This document shows, in pieces, positions 1 through 7,369 of a stretch of DNA of 64,000 bases (the first letter of the stretch is position 1; the number at the start of each line of letters is the position of its first letter). The translations under genes and the position numbers were made by a program. The notes below the pieces were generated by a model that was given only the letters and a program-made list of their open reading frames with translations, had not been told where the DNA came from and searched no databases. The DNA is from Agrobacterium tumefaciens (GTDB taxonomy: Bacteria; Pseudomonadota; Alphaproteobacteria; Rhizobiales; Rhizobiaceae): assembly GCF_013318015.2 (NCBI RefSeq), contig NZ_CP115841.1:1612001-1676000 (forward strand). The letters are read 5' to 3'.

Positions 1-769
1 GCTAGTAAACGGCAAGATGCCTGTACAGACCGTCGCAGTCGAAGATGTCGCGTTGGCAGTCAGCGCGGCAATAGATGGCGAAATCCCGTCAGGTAGCGAT
101 ATCGAGCTGGCAGCGAACGAAACGCTGACATTGCAAGGCGTGGTCGCTGCGCACCGGCAATGGCTCGGCCTCACCCCTGCTCCCGCGCTAAATCTTCCGG
201 CTGCCTTCATGCGCCCCGTCGCCCTCACGGCGGATATTGCGGGAAAGCTCGGCTGGCGGTCGCCGTTGCGCTCAACCGCCATGAGGGTGATGTCGGAAGG
301 TATCGTGACGGAGAACAGCGCGCCAAAAGCGACGACATCGCTCAAGAGCTTGAGGGACACGCTGGCAGCTCACCCTTCCGGCGTGCAGGACCTGTGGTTT
401 GCCAGATCATATCTGCTCAAACCCGTCCTCATTCTCTGCCTGTCGCTGTTCTGGTTGTTGTCCGGCCTCGTACCGCTGCTTGATATCGACAGCTCGGCGG
501 CGCATTTCCTGCCCTTCATGCCGCAAGTGCCGGCCGTCGCCCTCACACTCGCCACCTGCCTCATCGATATCGCCCTGGGCGTCACCGTCTTGATAAGACC
601 ACTTGCCAGAAAAGCACTCGTCGCCATGCTCCTGGTCACCGCCGCCTATCTGACTGGTGGCAGTCTGCTGGAGCCGGGTCTGTGGCTCGATCCGCTCGGC
701 CCCCTCGTCAAGGTCCTGCCCTCCATCGCCCTGACACTTGTCGCCCTTGCCACATTGGATGAACGCTGA
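1..769 (+). CDS. SDR/NAD-epimerase-like protein with C-terminal DoxX-like membrane domain (5' end outside window)
   Basis: The frame is open to the first bases of the window, so the N-terminus, including the Rossmann NAD(P)-binding part, is missing. The visible 255 residues begin with an extended-SDR C-terminal segment (VNGKMPVQTVAVEDVALAV, typical of NAD-dependent epimerase/dehydratase proteins). They continue into about four hydrophobic segments in the last 115 residues, resembling the DoxX-like domain fused to some SDR proteins. The stop overlaps the start of the next gene (TGATG), so the two are probably cotranscribed and translationally coupled. The substrate cannot be inferred. The family call is fairly sure; the function is unknown. 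Confidence 0.75.
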   Translation, partial: LVNGKMPVQTVAVEDVALAVSAAIDGEIPSGSDIELAANETLTLQGVVAAHRQWLGLTPAPALNLPAAFMRPVALTADIAGKLGWRSPLRSTAMRVMSEGIVTENSAPKATTSLKSLRDTLAAHPSGVQDLWFARSYLLKPVLILCLSLFWLLSGLVPLLDIDSSAAHFLPFMPQVPAVALTLATCLIDIALGVTVLIRPLARKALVAMLLVTAAYLTGGSLLEPGLWLDPLGPLVKVLPSIALTLVALATLDER

Positions 770-1251
770 TGACACCTGAAGACCTTCTGCGGCTCGCCCA
801 TGTCATCGGCGCAACCGTGCTGTTCGGCACCGGGGCTGGCATAGCGTTTTTCATGGTGATGGCGCGGCGGACGGCAAACCCGGCCCTGATCGCCCATGTA
901 TCGGGCACGGTCGTCATCGCCGACACCATCTTCACCGCCACGGCGGCGATCATCCAGCCGGTCACCGGTTATTTTCTGGCGCGCATCATCGGCTGGCCGC
1001 TGAGCGAAGGCTGGATCGCCCTTTCGCTCTGCCTTTATGTCTTCACCGGCATTTTCTGGCTGCCGGTGGTGTGGATCCAGATCAAGCTACGCGATATCGC
1101 CCGCGATTGCGCCGCAACCGGAGAGACGCTGCCGCAGCAGTGGTTCCGTCTCTACCGCATCTGGTTTGCGTGCGGTTTTCCGGCTTTCTTTGCGGTTCTC
1201 GGCATCATCTGGCTGATGCTGACCAAGCCGGATATTGCCCTGTTCGGTTGA
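769..1251 (+). CDS. DUF2269 family integral membrane protein
   Basis: This 160-residue protein has about four hydrophobic helices (residues 8-30, 45-68, 83-105 and 133-155). The N-terminal LLRLAHVIGATVLFGTGAG resembles the DUF2269 family of small inner-membrane proteins of unknown function. It overlaps the upstream SDR-DoxX gene by one base, which suggests a two-gene operon of membrane-associated proteins. No catalytic motif is visible. It may support the upstream membrane-tethered oxidoreductase, but that rests on position only. Confidence 0.72.
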   Translation: MTPEDLLRLAHVIGATVLFGTGAGIAFFMVMARRTANPALIAHVSGTVVIADTIFTATAAIIQPVTGYFLARIIGWPLSEGWIALSLCLYVFTGIFWLPVVWIQIKLRDIARDCAATGETLPQQWFRLYRIWFACGFPAFFAVLGIIWLMLTKPDIALFG

Positions 1252-1257
1252 TGCGCC

Positions 1258-1740
1258 TCAATTGACCGCCTGTCTTTCGACAAGCTGCGCCAGTTGCTCG
1301 GCAACCGTGTTCCAGCCGTCGAAAAAGCCCATCTCCGCGTGCCTGTCGCGATCTTCAGGGTTTCTGTGCATGGCATAGGCCACATATTCCATGCCTTCGG
1401 GATGGTCGCGAAACGTCATGACGGCGGTGAGGAATGGGCGGGCCGACGGCCGAAAGCCTGCCGTCAACGCGTCGGTGAAGATCAGCCGCTCCTCATCATC
1501 CACCGCCAGGAAACAACCGCTTATGTGATCGCCAAATGCCTTACCGTCTTCGCTGTAGCGGGTCTCGAAAGCGCCGCCGGGGAACAGCTCCATTTTCTCG
1601 ACACGGCATTGGCCGGGATGCGGCACCCACCACTGTTCGAGGCTGTTTTTGTCGACCCAGGCGTTCCAGACCAGCTGGCGCGGCGCCCTGATGATCCTTG
1701 AAATCTTCAGATCGAGATCGGGATTGAAAGTGTCGCTCAT
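1258..1740 (-). CDS. SRPBCC / AHSA1-like domain protein
   Basis: This 160-residue protein matches the START-like SRPBCC fold of the Aha1 C-terminal type: an N-terminal ISRIIRAPRQLVWNAWVDKNSLEQWW, then alternating strands and a C-terminal helix (FDGWNTVAEQLAQLVE). Such proteins bind hydrophobic ligands; most bacterial members have no known function. Its start overlaps the stop of the upstream ArsR gene by four bases (ATGA), a common ArsR-SRPBCC pairing. Expression is therefore probably controlled by that repressor. The pair is repeated at 5753-6644. Confidence 0.85.
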   Translation of the reverse strand: MSDTFNPDLDLKISRIIRAPRQLVWNAWVDKNSLEQWWVPHPGQCRVEKMELFPGGAFETRYSEDGKAFGDHISGCFLAVDDEERLIFTDALTAGFRPSARPFLTAVMTFRDHPEGMEYVAYAMHRNPEDRDRHAEMGFFDGWNTVAEQLAQLVERQAVN

Positions 1741-2096
1741 TTGTCATTCTCCCCTTTATCGGAGGTTCTGTCCTGCTGCGCCATGACGAACTGTTCAAGC
1801 CGGTCCGTCCGGCCTTCCCAGATGGCATGCTGTTGCGAAAGCCAGCCCTCGATCATTGAAAACCGTTGTTTCTCCAGCGAGCAGAACCGCACCCGGCCCT
1901 GCTTGCGCGTCACGATCAACCCCGCTCCTTCCAGCTGGCGGATATGTTTCATGAACGACGGCAGGGCCATGGCGAAAGGTTCGGCAAGCGTGCCGACGCT
2001 CGCATCCCCGCTGCCCAACCGCAAAAGCACGGCCCGTCGTGTCGGATCGGCAAGGGACTGGAAGATATCGTCAAGTGGGGCTGAATAGTTATCCAT
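1737..2096 (-). CDS. ArsR-family winged-helix transcriptional repressor
   Basis: This 119-residue protein has an ArsR winged helix: DDIFQSLADPTRRAVLLRL, a helix-turn-helix around GTLAEPFAMALPSFMKHIRQLEGAGLI, and a wing (VTRKQGRVRFCSL). No metal-binding cysteine pair of the ELCVCDL type is present, so the signal is probably not a metal. I chose the Met at 2096 because starting five codons earlier would place an inverted repeat inside the gene; with this start the repeat covers the start codon and looks like an operator. It is coupled to the SRPBCC gene by a 4-base overlap. Confidence 0.88.
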   Translation of the reverse strand: MDNYSAPLDDIFQSLADPTRRAVLLRLGSGDASVGTLAEPFAMALPSFMKHIRQLEGAGLIVTRKQGRVRFCSLEKQRFSMIEGWLSQQHAIWEGRTDRLEQFVMAQQDRTSDKGENDK

Positions 2097-2108
2097 AAGA
2101 CTAACTAT
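2085..2108. promoter_or_regulatory. Candidate ArsR operator (inverted repeat over the start codon)
   Basis: A perfect 7-base inverted repeat, ATAGTTA-N10-TAACTAT, spans the ArsR start codon at 2094-2096. A weaker ACTTA-N10-TAAGT repeat with the same spacing lies at 2120-2139. Spaced dyads over their own promoter are usual for ArsR autorepression. That this site is bound is inference. Confidence 0.5.
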
Positions 2109-2235
2109 CACAGCGAAACACTTAGCTCAACGGATAAGTTTAAAAATCGCACCGGCGGAGGGAATAAAGCAGTCACCTGCGGTGTCTTTTGATGTGCTGG
2201 CGGCAGAAGCCGCCCGAACCAAGGAGGATATGTCC

Positions 2236-2610
2236 ATGAAAATCCGCTTTATCGTTCCCGCCCTCGTTCTGGCATTTGCCGGAACGGCCTATGCGGCACC
2301 CGCGGTCGAAACGGTCAAGACCGCCAAAGGCAATGTGCTCGCGGGCGAAAAAGGCATGACGCTCTACACTTTCAAGAACGACAAGAAGGGCGTATCCAAT
2401 TGTTATGACAAGTGCGCCACCAATTGGCCGCCGTTCTTCGCGGCTACTGGCGACAAGGCCGAAGGCGCCTATTCCGTCGTGACGCGCAAGGACGGCAAGA
2501 TGCAGTGGGCAAAGGACGGCATGCCGCTCTACTACTGGGCCAAGGACATGAAAAAAGGCGATGCAACCGGCGACGGTATGAACGGTGTATGGGATGCCGC
2601 AAAACCATGA
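2236..2610 (+). CDS. Secreted COG4315/PF03640-type repeat protein
   Basis: This 124-residue protein has a clear signal peptide (MKIRFIVPALVLAFAGTAYA, probable cleavage before APAV). The mature part carries two repeats of the secreted Y-X4-D type: LYTFKNDKKGVSNCYDKC and LYYWAKDMKKGDATGD, with WPPF and NGVW segments. Family function is unknown. The start at 2236 is chosen because an AAGGAGG ribosome-binding site at 2221-2227 is 8 bases upstream of it and too close to the ATG at 2230. It is followed at once by an ECF sigma factor and its anti-sigma factor, so it is probably part of their output or sensing circuit. Confidence 0.85.
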   Translation: MKIRFIVPALVLAFAGTAYAAPAVETVKTAKGNVLAGEKGMTLYTFKNDKKGVSNCYDKCATNWPPFFAATGDKAEGAYSVVTRKDGKMQWAKDGMPLYYWAKDMKKGDATGDGMNGVWDAAKP

Positions 2611-2614
2611 TGGC

Positions 2615-3151
2615 ATGAATGGCAAGACGCGGGGGAGCCTCTCCCCCGCAGCCGGCTCCTTCGAGGCGGAGATGCTGGCGCTGATACCCATGCTGCGGCG
2701 TTATTCCCGCAGCCTTTCCCGCTCCGACGCCGATGGCGAGGACCTTTTGCAGGACTGCGTGGAAAAGGCGCTGACCAACAAGAGGCAATGGCACGGAACG
2801 GCTTTGAAATCATGGGCTTACGCGATAATGACGAATCTTTATCGCAACCGCCACCGCGCCGCGAAACGTCACCCGTCCGAAAGTCTCGACGGCCATGAGA
2901 GCCTGGCCGTTGCCGACACACTCGGCGACACGCTGGAAAACGATAGGCTGCACGTCGCGCTCGGGCTGCTTTCGCCAGAGATGCGGGCGGTGCTGATGCT
3001 GGTGACGGTGGAAGGCTACAGCTATCAGGAGGCAGCCGAGACATTGTCGATCCCGGTGGGTACCGTCATGTCCAGACTTTCCCGCGCCCGCGAAACCCTG
3101 CGCCAGCACCTGGCGGTGGACAATATCATTCCCCTGCGGAGACCACGATGA
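2615..3151 (+). CDS. ECF-type RNA polymerase sigma factor
   Basis: The protein is about 178 residues. Region 2 reads LIPMLRRYSRSLSRSDADGEDLLQDCVEKAL with the following WAYAIMTNLYRNRHR, and region 4 reads LSPEMRAVLMLVTVEGYSYQEAAETLSIPVGTVMSRLSRARETL. Region 3 is absent, as expected for ECF sigma factors. The start is uncertain: ATG at 2594 or GTG at 2585 would overlap the upstream gene, and no strong ribosome-binding site decides between them. Its stop overlaps the next gene by four bases, and that gene is an anti-sigma factor, the classic arrangement. Confidence 0.92.
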   Translation: MNGKTRGSLSPAAGSFEAEMLALIPMLRRYSRSLSRSDADGEDLLQDCVEKALTNKRQWHGTALKSWAYAIMTNLYRNRHRAAKRHPSESLDGHESLAVADTLGDTLENDRLHVALGLLSPEMRAVLMLVTVEGYSYQEAAETLSIPVGTVMSRLSRARETLRQHLAVDNIIPLRRPR

Positions 3152-3936
3152 AAAGGCCCGATGCCATTACCGAAGACGATCTGCACGCTTATGTCGATGG
3201 GCTTTTGTCCGACGACGACCGCGCGGCTGTCGAGGCCTGGCTGACCGAAAGGCCGCAGGAGCGGGAGCGTGTGGAAGACTGGAAAAAACAGGCTGAAACC
3301 CTGCGAGCCGCATTCGCCGCCTATGCCGCCGAACATCCGCACGACACCGCGATGCTTGCCGAAAGAAAACAGGCGCCCGCGTGGCGGCTGAAACCGGTTC
3401 TTCTGCGAACGGCAGCTGTGTTGCTGATCTTCGCGGCGGGTGCGGCAGCCGGCAGGCTTGTGCCGCCGCCGCTCGCCACGCAGCAGGACGTGGTTCTGGC
3501 GTCGTTGACGACTGACATTCCCGCGCAGGCGAAATCGGCCTATCTCATCTATGCAAGCGAGGTGCGCCACCCCGTTGAAGTTGGAGCCGAACAGCAGCAG
3601 CACCTTGCAACATGGCTCGGCAAAAGGCTCGGTTATCCCTTCGCCATCCCCGATCTTTCCAAGATCGGATATGATCTCGTCGGCGGGCGCCTGATCCCCG
3701 TCAGCGGCAAGCCAGGGGCGATGCTGATGTATCAGGACAAGACCGGCCGCCGGGTAACGGTGCTGGTCGGCCACAACGAGGAAAACCGCACCACCAGCTT
3801 CCGCATGGCGAGCGCCGATGGCGTCGAGACCTTTTACTGGATCGACAACGAACTCGGCTATGCGGTTTCTGCCGAACTGACGCGCGCCGAGGTGCAGAAG
3901 ATCGCCGAGGAATGTTACCGCCAGTTCCCTGCGTAG
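3148..3936 (+). CDS. Membrane-anchored anti-sigma factor
   Basis: This 262-residue protein has an N-terminal anti-sigma-like segment (ITEDDLHAYVDGLLSDDDRAAVEAWL, about residues 7-32) and one transmembrane helix (about residues 86-105, LLRTAAVLLIFAAGAAAG). A periplasmic domain of about 155 residues follows. No HxxxCxxC zinc motif is visible, so it is a zinc-free variant. The ATGA overlap with the sigma gene indicates translational coupling, which keeps sigma and antagonist in balance. The signal sensed by the periplasmic domain is unknown. Confidence 0.85.
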   Translation: MKRPDAITEDDLHAYVDGLLSDDDRAAVEAWLTERPQERERVEDWKKQAETLRAAFAAYAAEHPHDTAMLAERKQAPAWRLKPVLLRTAAVLLIFAAGAAAGRLVPPPLATQQDVVLASLTTDIPAQAKSAYLIYASEVRHPVEVGAEQQQHLATWLGKRLGYPFAIPDLSKIGYDLVGGRLIPVSGKPGAMLMYQDKTGRRVTVLVGHNEENRTTSFRMASADGVETFYWIDNELGYAVSAELTRAEVQKIAEECYRQFPA

Positions 3937-3996
3937 AATAACCTACCCCCACCCCACATCCATGCGACAGGCACAGGGATGACGAAGGGAGAACAC

Positions 3997-4590
3997 CTAT
4001 TTCAACATCGGCCAGAGGCTGACGACGAGAAGGACGGCCATGGTGATGTTGAACCATTTGAGCCGCACGGGAACGGAAAGCCAGTCGCGCAGGGCCGAGC
4101 CGAAGCCCGCCCAGGTCGAAACGCTGGGAAGATTGACTGCGGCGAAAACCACGCCGACGATCAAAACGGTGACGAGATATTGCCGCTCATCCGTATAGGT
4201 CGCCATCGCCGTCACGGCCATTACCCAAGCCTTGGGATTGACCCACTGAAAGGCTGCGGCGGCAAGAAAGCTCATCGGCACTGATGCAGCAGCACCCTCG
4301 TTCAGGCTGCGGGACGTGCCGATCTTCCACGCGATCCAGACGAGATAAAGTCCGCCCGCGAATTTCAGCGCGGTATAGAGCAAGGGCACGGAGTGCAGCA
4401 GCGCGCCAAGCCCAAATCCGACGCCGATCAGCAATGACAGGAACCCCGCCCCGATGCCCAGCATATGCGGGATCGTGCGGCGGAAACCGAAATTCACGCC
4501 GGAGGCAAAAAGCATCATATTGTTCGGGCCGGGCGTAATGGAGGTTGTGAAGGCAAACAGCACCAGCGCGACGAGGGTTTCGACAGTCAT
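3997..4590 (-). CDS. LysE/RhtB-family amino acid exporter
   Basis: This 197-residue protein has about five or six hydrophobic helices and the family motif TPGPNNMM near residue 20, followed by [15 protein letters not shown]. LysE/RhtB proteins export amino acids or related metabolites across the inner membrane. Its start has a good AGGAGA ribosome-binding site. It is divergent from the aldo/keto reductase gene and convergent with the anti-sigma gene. The substrate cannot be told from sequence. Confidence 0.88.
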   Translation of the reverse strand: MTVETLVALVLFAFTTSITPGPNNMMLFASGVNFGFRRTIPHMLGIGAGFLSLLIGVGFGLGALLHSVPLLYTALKFAGGLYLVWIAWKIGTSRSLNEGAAASVPMSFLAAAAFQWVNPKAWVMAVTAMATYTDERQYLVTVLIVGVVFAAVNLPSVSTWAGFGSALRDWLSVPVRLKWFNITMAVLLVVSLWPMLK

Positions 4591-4752
4591 GATCTCTCCT
4601 GTGAAAAGACCCTATCCGCCGAACCACCATCAAACCAGTCCGATCAACCGATAGGCGTAGTCAAATTTTTTGATGGATCGATCCTTTCCATGCCGGGTTT
4701 GAGAAGTCGGAACAAAGGGCTATTCTCCGTCAACAACCGCTGGAGCGAACCG

Positions 4753-5598
4753 ATGTATGACGACATTCCTTCCGTCACCCTGCCATCCGGAAAAGAGATA
4801 CCAGCCCTTGGCCTCGGCACCTGGAACATGGGCGAGATGAGATCATCGGCTCCGCAGGAAGTCGAGAGCATTCGCAAGGCGATCGATCTCGGCATGACGC
4901 TGATCGACACGGCCGAAATGTATGCAGACGGCCGATCCGAAGAGGTGGTGGGCACGGCGATTGCCGGCCGGCGCGACGAGGTGTTTCTGGTCAGCAAGGT
5001 CTATCCCTGGAACGCCAGCGCCCGAGGCACGATTGAGGCCTGCGAGCGCAGCCTCGCAAGGCTCGGCACCGACCGGCTCGATCTCTATCTGCTGCATTGG
5101 CGTGGTGATCACCCGCTGGACGAAACGGTGGCCGCTTTCGAAAAGCTGAAAAAAGCCGGCAAGATCGGCGACTGGGGCGTCTCGAATTTCGACACCGACG
5201 ACATGGAGGAGCTTTTCGCTGTTCCCGACGGTAAGAATTGCGCCGCCAATCAGGTGCTCTACAATCTCTCCCGGCGTGGACCGGAATTTTCGCTTCTGCC
5301 CTGGTGTCAGTGGCACAGCGTGCCGCTGATGGCCTATTCACCAATCGAACAGGGGCGCATCCTCAACAACCACGAACTCATCCGCATCGCCAAGGCCTAT
5401 CAGGCTACGCCTGCGCAACTGGCACTGGCCTTTCTTCTGGAAAGAGAAGGCGTCATCGCCATTCCAAAATCCGCCAGCGCCGCACGCGTGGAGGAGAACC
5501 GAGGTGCCACCGATCTCGAAATCACCGATGAGGACTGGGCCGCGCTGGATGCCGCCTTCCCACCACCGACACGCAAGACGGCGCTGGAAATGCTGTGA
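4753..5598 (+). CDS. Aldo/keto reductase
   Basis: This 281-residue NADPH-dependent oxidoreductase has the complete AKR tetrad: Asp52 and Tyr57 ([15 protein letters not shown]), Lys82 (FLVSKVY) and His115 (LYLLHW). The cofactor segment [16 protein letters not shown] lies near the C-terminus. The start at 4753 follows a GGAG motif by about 7 bases; the open frame runs further upstream, but that part has no AKR similarity. It resembles general AKRs acting on sugar aldehydes or 2,5-diketogluconate. The substrate is unknown. Confidence 0.92.
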   Translation: MYDDIPSVTLPSGKEIPALGLGTWNMGEMRSSAPQEVESIRKAIDLGMTLIDTAEMYADGRSEEVVGTAIAGRRDEVFLVSKVYPWNASARGTIEACERSLARLGTDRLDLYLLHWRGDHPLDETVAAFEKLKKAGKIGDWGVSNFDTDDMEELFAVPDGKNCAANQVLYNLSRRGPEFSLLPWCQWHSVPLMAYSPIEQGRILNNHELIRIAKAYQATPAQLALAFLLEREGVIAIPKSASAARVEENRGATDLEITDEDWAALDAAFPPPTRKTALEML

Positions 5599-5704
5599 TT
5601 TAACAAAGAATTAAGATGTTTTTCGGAATCAGGCACTCAAGCAATTGAATCGAAATGTGAGCCCTGCGAACTGATGCTTTGGGCTGCAACATTTTAATTC
5701 AATA

Positions 5705-5726
5705 ACGGCGCAGCGAACCGCGCCGT
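5705..5726 (-). terminator. Possible terminator of the second ArsR-SRPBCC operon
   Basis: ACGGCGC and GCGCCGT form a 7-bp stem around an 8-base loop, just after the SRPBCC stop on the minus strand. The following tract is only A/T-rich (TATTGAATT), so the call is weak. Confidence 0.4.
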
Positions 5727-5752
5727 CAGTCTGCCAGACATGCTGCACCCAG

Positions 5753-6283
5753 TTACGGTATGCGGCGCTCATATTCCTCTTTCAGCCCCAGCCAGCTATC
5801 CCAGAAAGGCCCCGGTTCCTTTTCCTGAAGACGGGCGGCGAGAATGTCGAGATGCGCATGCCAGCCGGCGCTGACATTGAGCTTGGTCGTGCGATCCGCA
5901 AGCCGGCGGTGAACCAGTGTCAGAAGCACATCCTTCCCCAGAGCCTGAAGCTCGATCGACACTTCTGCGCTCTCACCCCAGGTGAAGACGAGGCGGTGCG
6001 GCGCAACGACAGTGATGATGCGTGAGGTCATCCTGTTCTCTTCGGAAAAACCTTCCGGGCGGCTGCCCGGCGGGTCGGAAAGCTCGTCGTTGCGCCAGAC
6101 GAGTTCAAATGGTGCGTCGGGCGCAAGCCGCATCTCGCCGGACGCCAGCCACCGGCGGCGAAGGTCGCTCTGTGTCAGATAGGCCCAGACCCGCTCGATT
6201 GGTCCCGGCAGGAGCCGTTCTATCTTTAGTGTTGTCGGCTCGACGAGCCGGCCATAGGCGTCAGGCATTGCAATATCAGCCAT
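5753..6283 (-). CDS. SRPBCC / AHSA1-like domain protein (second copy)
   Basis: This protein of about 176 residues has the Aha1-type SRPBCC pattern (TLKIERLLPGPIERVWAYLTQSDLRRRWLASGEM ... LVFTWGE ... WHAHLDILAARLQ). The start at 6283 is supported by GGAGGA located 7 bases upstream and overlaps the end of the upstream ArsR gene by 8 bases. Its arrangement parallels that at 1258-2096, but the proteins differ enough that a recent duplication is unlikely. The ligand or function is unknown. Confidence 0.85.
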   Translation of the reverse strand: MADIAMPDAYGRLVEPTTLKIERLLPGPIERVWAYLTQSDLRRRWLASGEMRLAPDAPFELVWRNDELSDPPGSRPEGFSEENRMTSRIITVVAPHRLVFTWGESAEVSIELQALGKDVLLTLVHRRLADRTTKLNVSAGWHAHLDILAARLQEKEPGPFWDSWLGLKEEYERRIP

Positions 6284-6644
6284 TGTCATTTCCTCCATCT
6301 GCAGGGGATTTTCCCTGATCATCCTCCCTGAGCATCTGCTCAAGAATATCGAGGCGGCTGTTCCAGAACTGCCGGTAGAAATCCAGCCATTCATGCGCCT
6401 CTGCCAACCGTTCCGGCGCAAGGCGGCAGACATGGGTACGCCCCCTCACCTCACGGCGGATAAGCCCGGCGTTTTCCAGCGCCTTGATGTGCTTGGATGC
6501 CGCAGCCAGCGATATGTCGAACGGCTCGGCCAACTGGCTCACCGTTCGCTCGCCACGGGATAGATCGCGCAGCATCGTGCGCCGCGTCGCATCGCCAAGG
6601 GCATGAAAGACAGTGTCGAGATGTGGAACAGATAATTCAACCAT
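6276..6644 (-). CDS. ArsR-family transcriptional repressor (second copy)
   Basis: This protein of about 122 residues has the ArsR core DTVFHALGDATRRTMLRDLSRG, an HTH at SQLAEPFDISLAAASKHIKAL and a wing at IRREVRGRTHVCRL. No metal-binding CxC pair is visible. I place the start at Met 6644 because a start at 6698 would put two TTCAAC-type palindromes within the coding region; from 6644 they fall over the start codon and just upstream. It overlaps the SRPBCC gene downstream, so the pair is coupled. Confidence 0.88.
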   Translation of the reverse strand: MVELSVPHLDTVFHALGDATRRTMLRDLSRGERTVSQLAEPFDISLAAASKHIKALENAGLIRREVRGRTHVCRLAPERLAEAHEWLDFYRQFWNSRLDILEQMLREDDQGKSPADGGNDNG

Positions 6645-6653
6645 GTTGTTGAA
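6636..6653. promoter_or_regulatory. Candidate ArsR operator 1 (over the start codon)
   Basis: TTCAACCATGTTGTTGAA has 6-base inverted arms (TTCAAC/GTTGAA) and contains the ArsR start codon. It shares the TTCAACCAT half with the palindrome at 6676-6691, which argues for one binding protein. Confidence 0.55.
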
Positions 6654-6675
6654 TATAGGCCGCCAGACTAGAAAG

Positions 6676-6691
6676 TCAACCATATGGTTGA
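6676..6691. promoter_or_regulatory. Candidate ArsR operator 2 (perfect palindrome)
   Basis: TCAACCATATGGTTGA is a perfect 16-bp palindrome about 39 bp centre to centre from the site over the ArsR start codon. Paired sites of this type fit autorepression of the ArsR-SRPBCC operon. Confidence 0.6.
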
Positions 6692-6718
6692 ATATCAATT
6701 CACCGGAGCGCAGCCCAT

Positions 6719-6743
6719 AAAAAAACCCGCGGCGAACCGCGGG
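6719..6743 (-). terminator. Rho-independent terminator of ilvIH
   Basis: On the minus strand CCCGCGG-TTCG-CCGCGGG forms a perfect 7-bp stem capped by a UUCG tetraloop and followed by seven T. It lies about 35 bases after the ilvH stop. Confidence 0.92.
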
Positions 6744-6777
6744 CTTGGTATTACAAGGATATTCGAAAGGCGGAGGA

Positions 6778-7350
6778 TCACATCCCCTGCGAACCGCGGT
6801 TCATGGCTGCAATACCCGTGCGGCAGATCTCGATCAGGCCGAGCGGTTTGATGATGGCCACGAACTGGTCGATCTTGGACGACTTGCCGGTAATTTCGAA
6901 GATGAAATGCTCGACTGTCGCGTCCACCACCTTGGCCTGAAACGCATCCGCAAGACGCAGCGTCTCGGCGCGGGCTTCACCCGAACCGGCGACCTTGATC
7001 AGCGCTACTTCACGCTCGATCGGCCGTTCCTGCCCGAGTTCGCGGGCGCGAACGGTAAGATCGAGCACTCGGTGCACAGGAACGATGCGTTCCAGCTGCG
7101 CCTTGATCTGCTCCAGCACGATAGGTGTGCCGCGCGTTACGATCGTGATGCGCGACAGATGCGCCTCATGCTCGGTTTCCGAAACCGTCAGGCTTTCGAT
7201 GTTGTAACCCCGGCCGGAAAACAGGCCGATGACCCGGGCGAGAACGCCCGGCTCGTTGCTGACGAGAACCGACAGCGTGTGATTTTCGACGGCAGCCGTT
7301 TCCTTCTGGATGAAATAGGCGGAGCCGGTGGGTTGTAGGTGTGCGTTCAT
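6778..7350 (-). CDS. ilvH: Acetolactate synthase small (regulatory) subunit
   Basis: This 190-residue regulatory subunit of acetohydroxyacid synthase carries an N-terminal ACT domain (HTLSVLVSNEPGVLARVIGLFSGRGYNIESLTVSETE, about residues 18-55) and the C-terminal small-subunit domain (AEALRLADAF-type region and EITGKSSKIDQFV). The family binds valine for feedback inhibition and activates the catalytic subunit in branched-chain amino acid synthesis. It lies 19 bases after ilvI and before a strong terminator, so ilvI-ilvH form a unit controlled by the leader upstream of ilvI. Confidence 0.96.
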   Translation of the reverse strand: MNAHLQPTGSAYFIQKETAAVENHTLSVLVSNEPGVLARVIGLFSGRGYNIESLTVSETEHEAHLSRITIVTRGTPIVLEQIKAQLERIVPVHRVLDLTVRARELGQERPIEREVALIKVAGSGEARAETLRLADAFQAKVVDATVEHFIFEITGKSSKIDQFVAIIKPLGLIEICRTGIAAMNRGSQGM

Positions 7351-7369
7351 GTCCTTTTCCTCTCCCGGC

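Noticed and set aside
4465..4752. Open frame extending the aldo/keto reductase about 96 codons upstream
   Set aside because: It runs through the divergent LysE gene and intergenic DNA, has no AKR similarity, and a good ribosome-binding site precedes the ATG at 4753.
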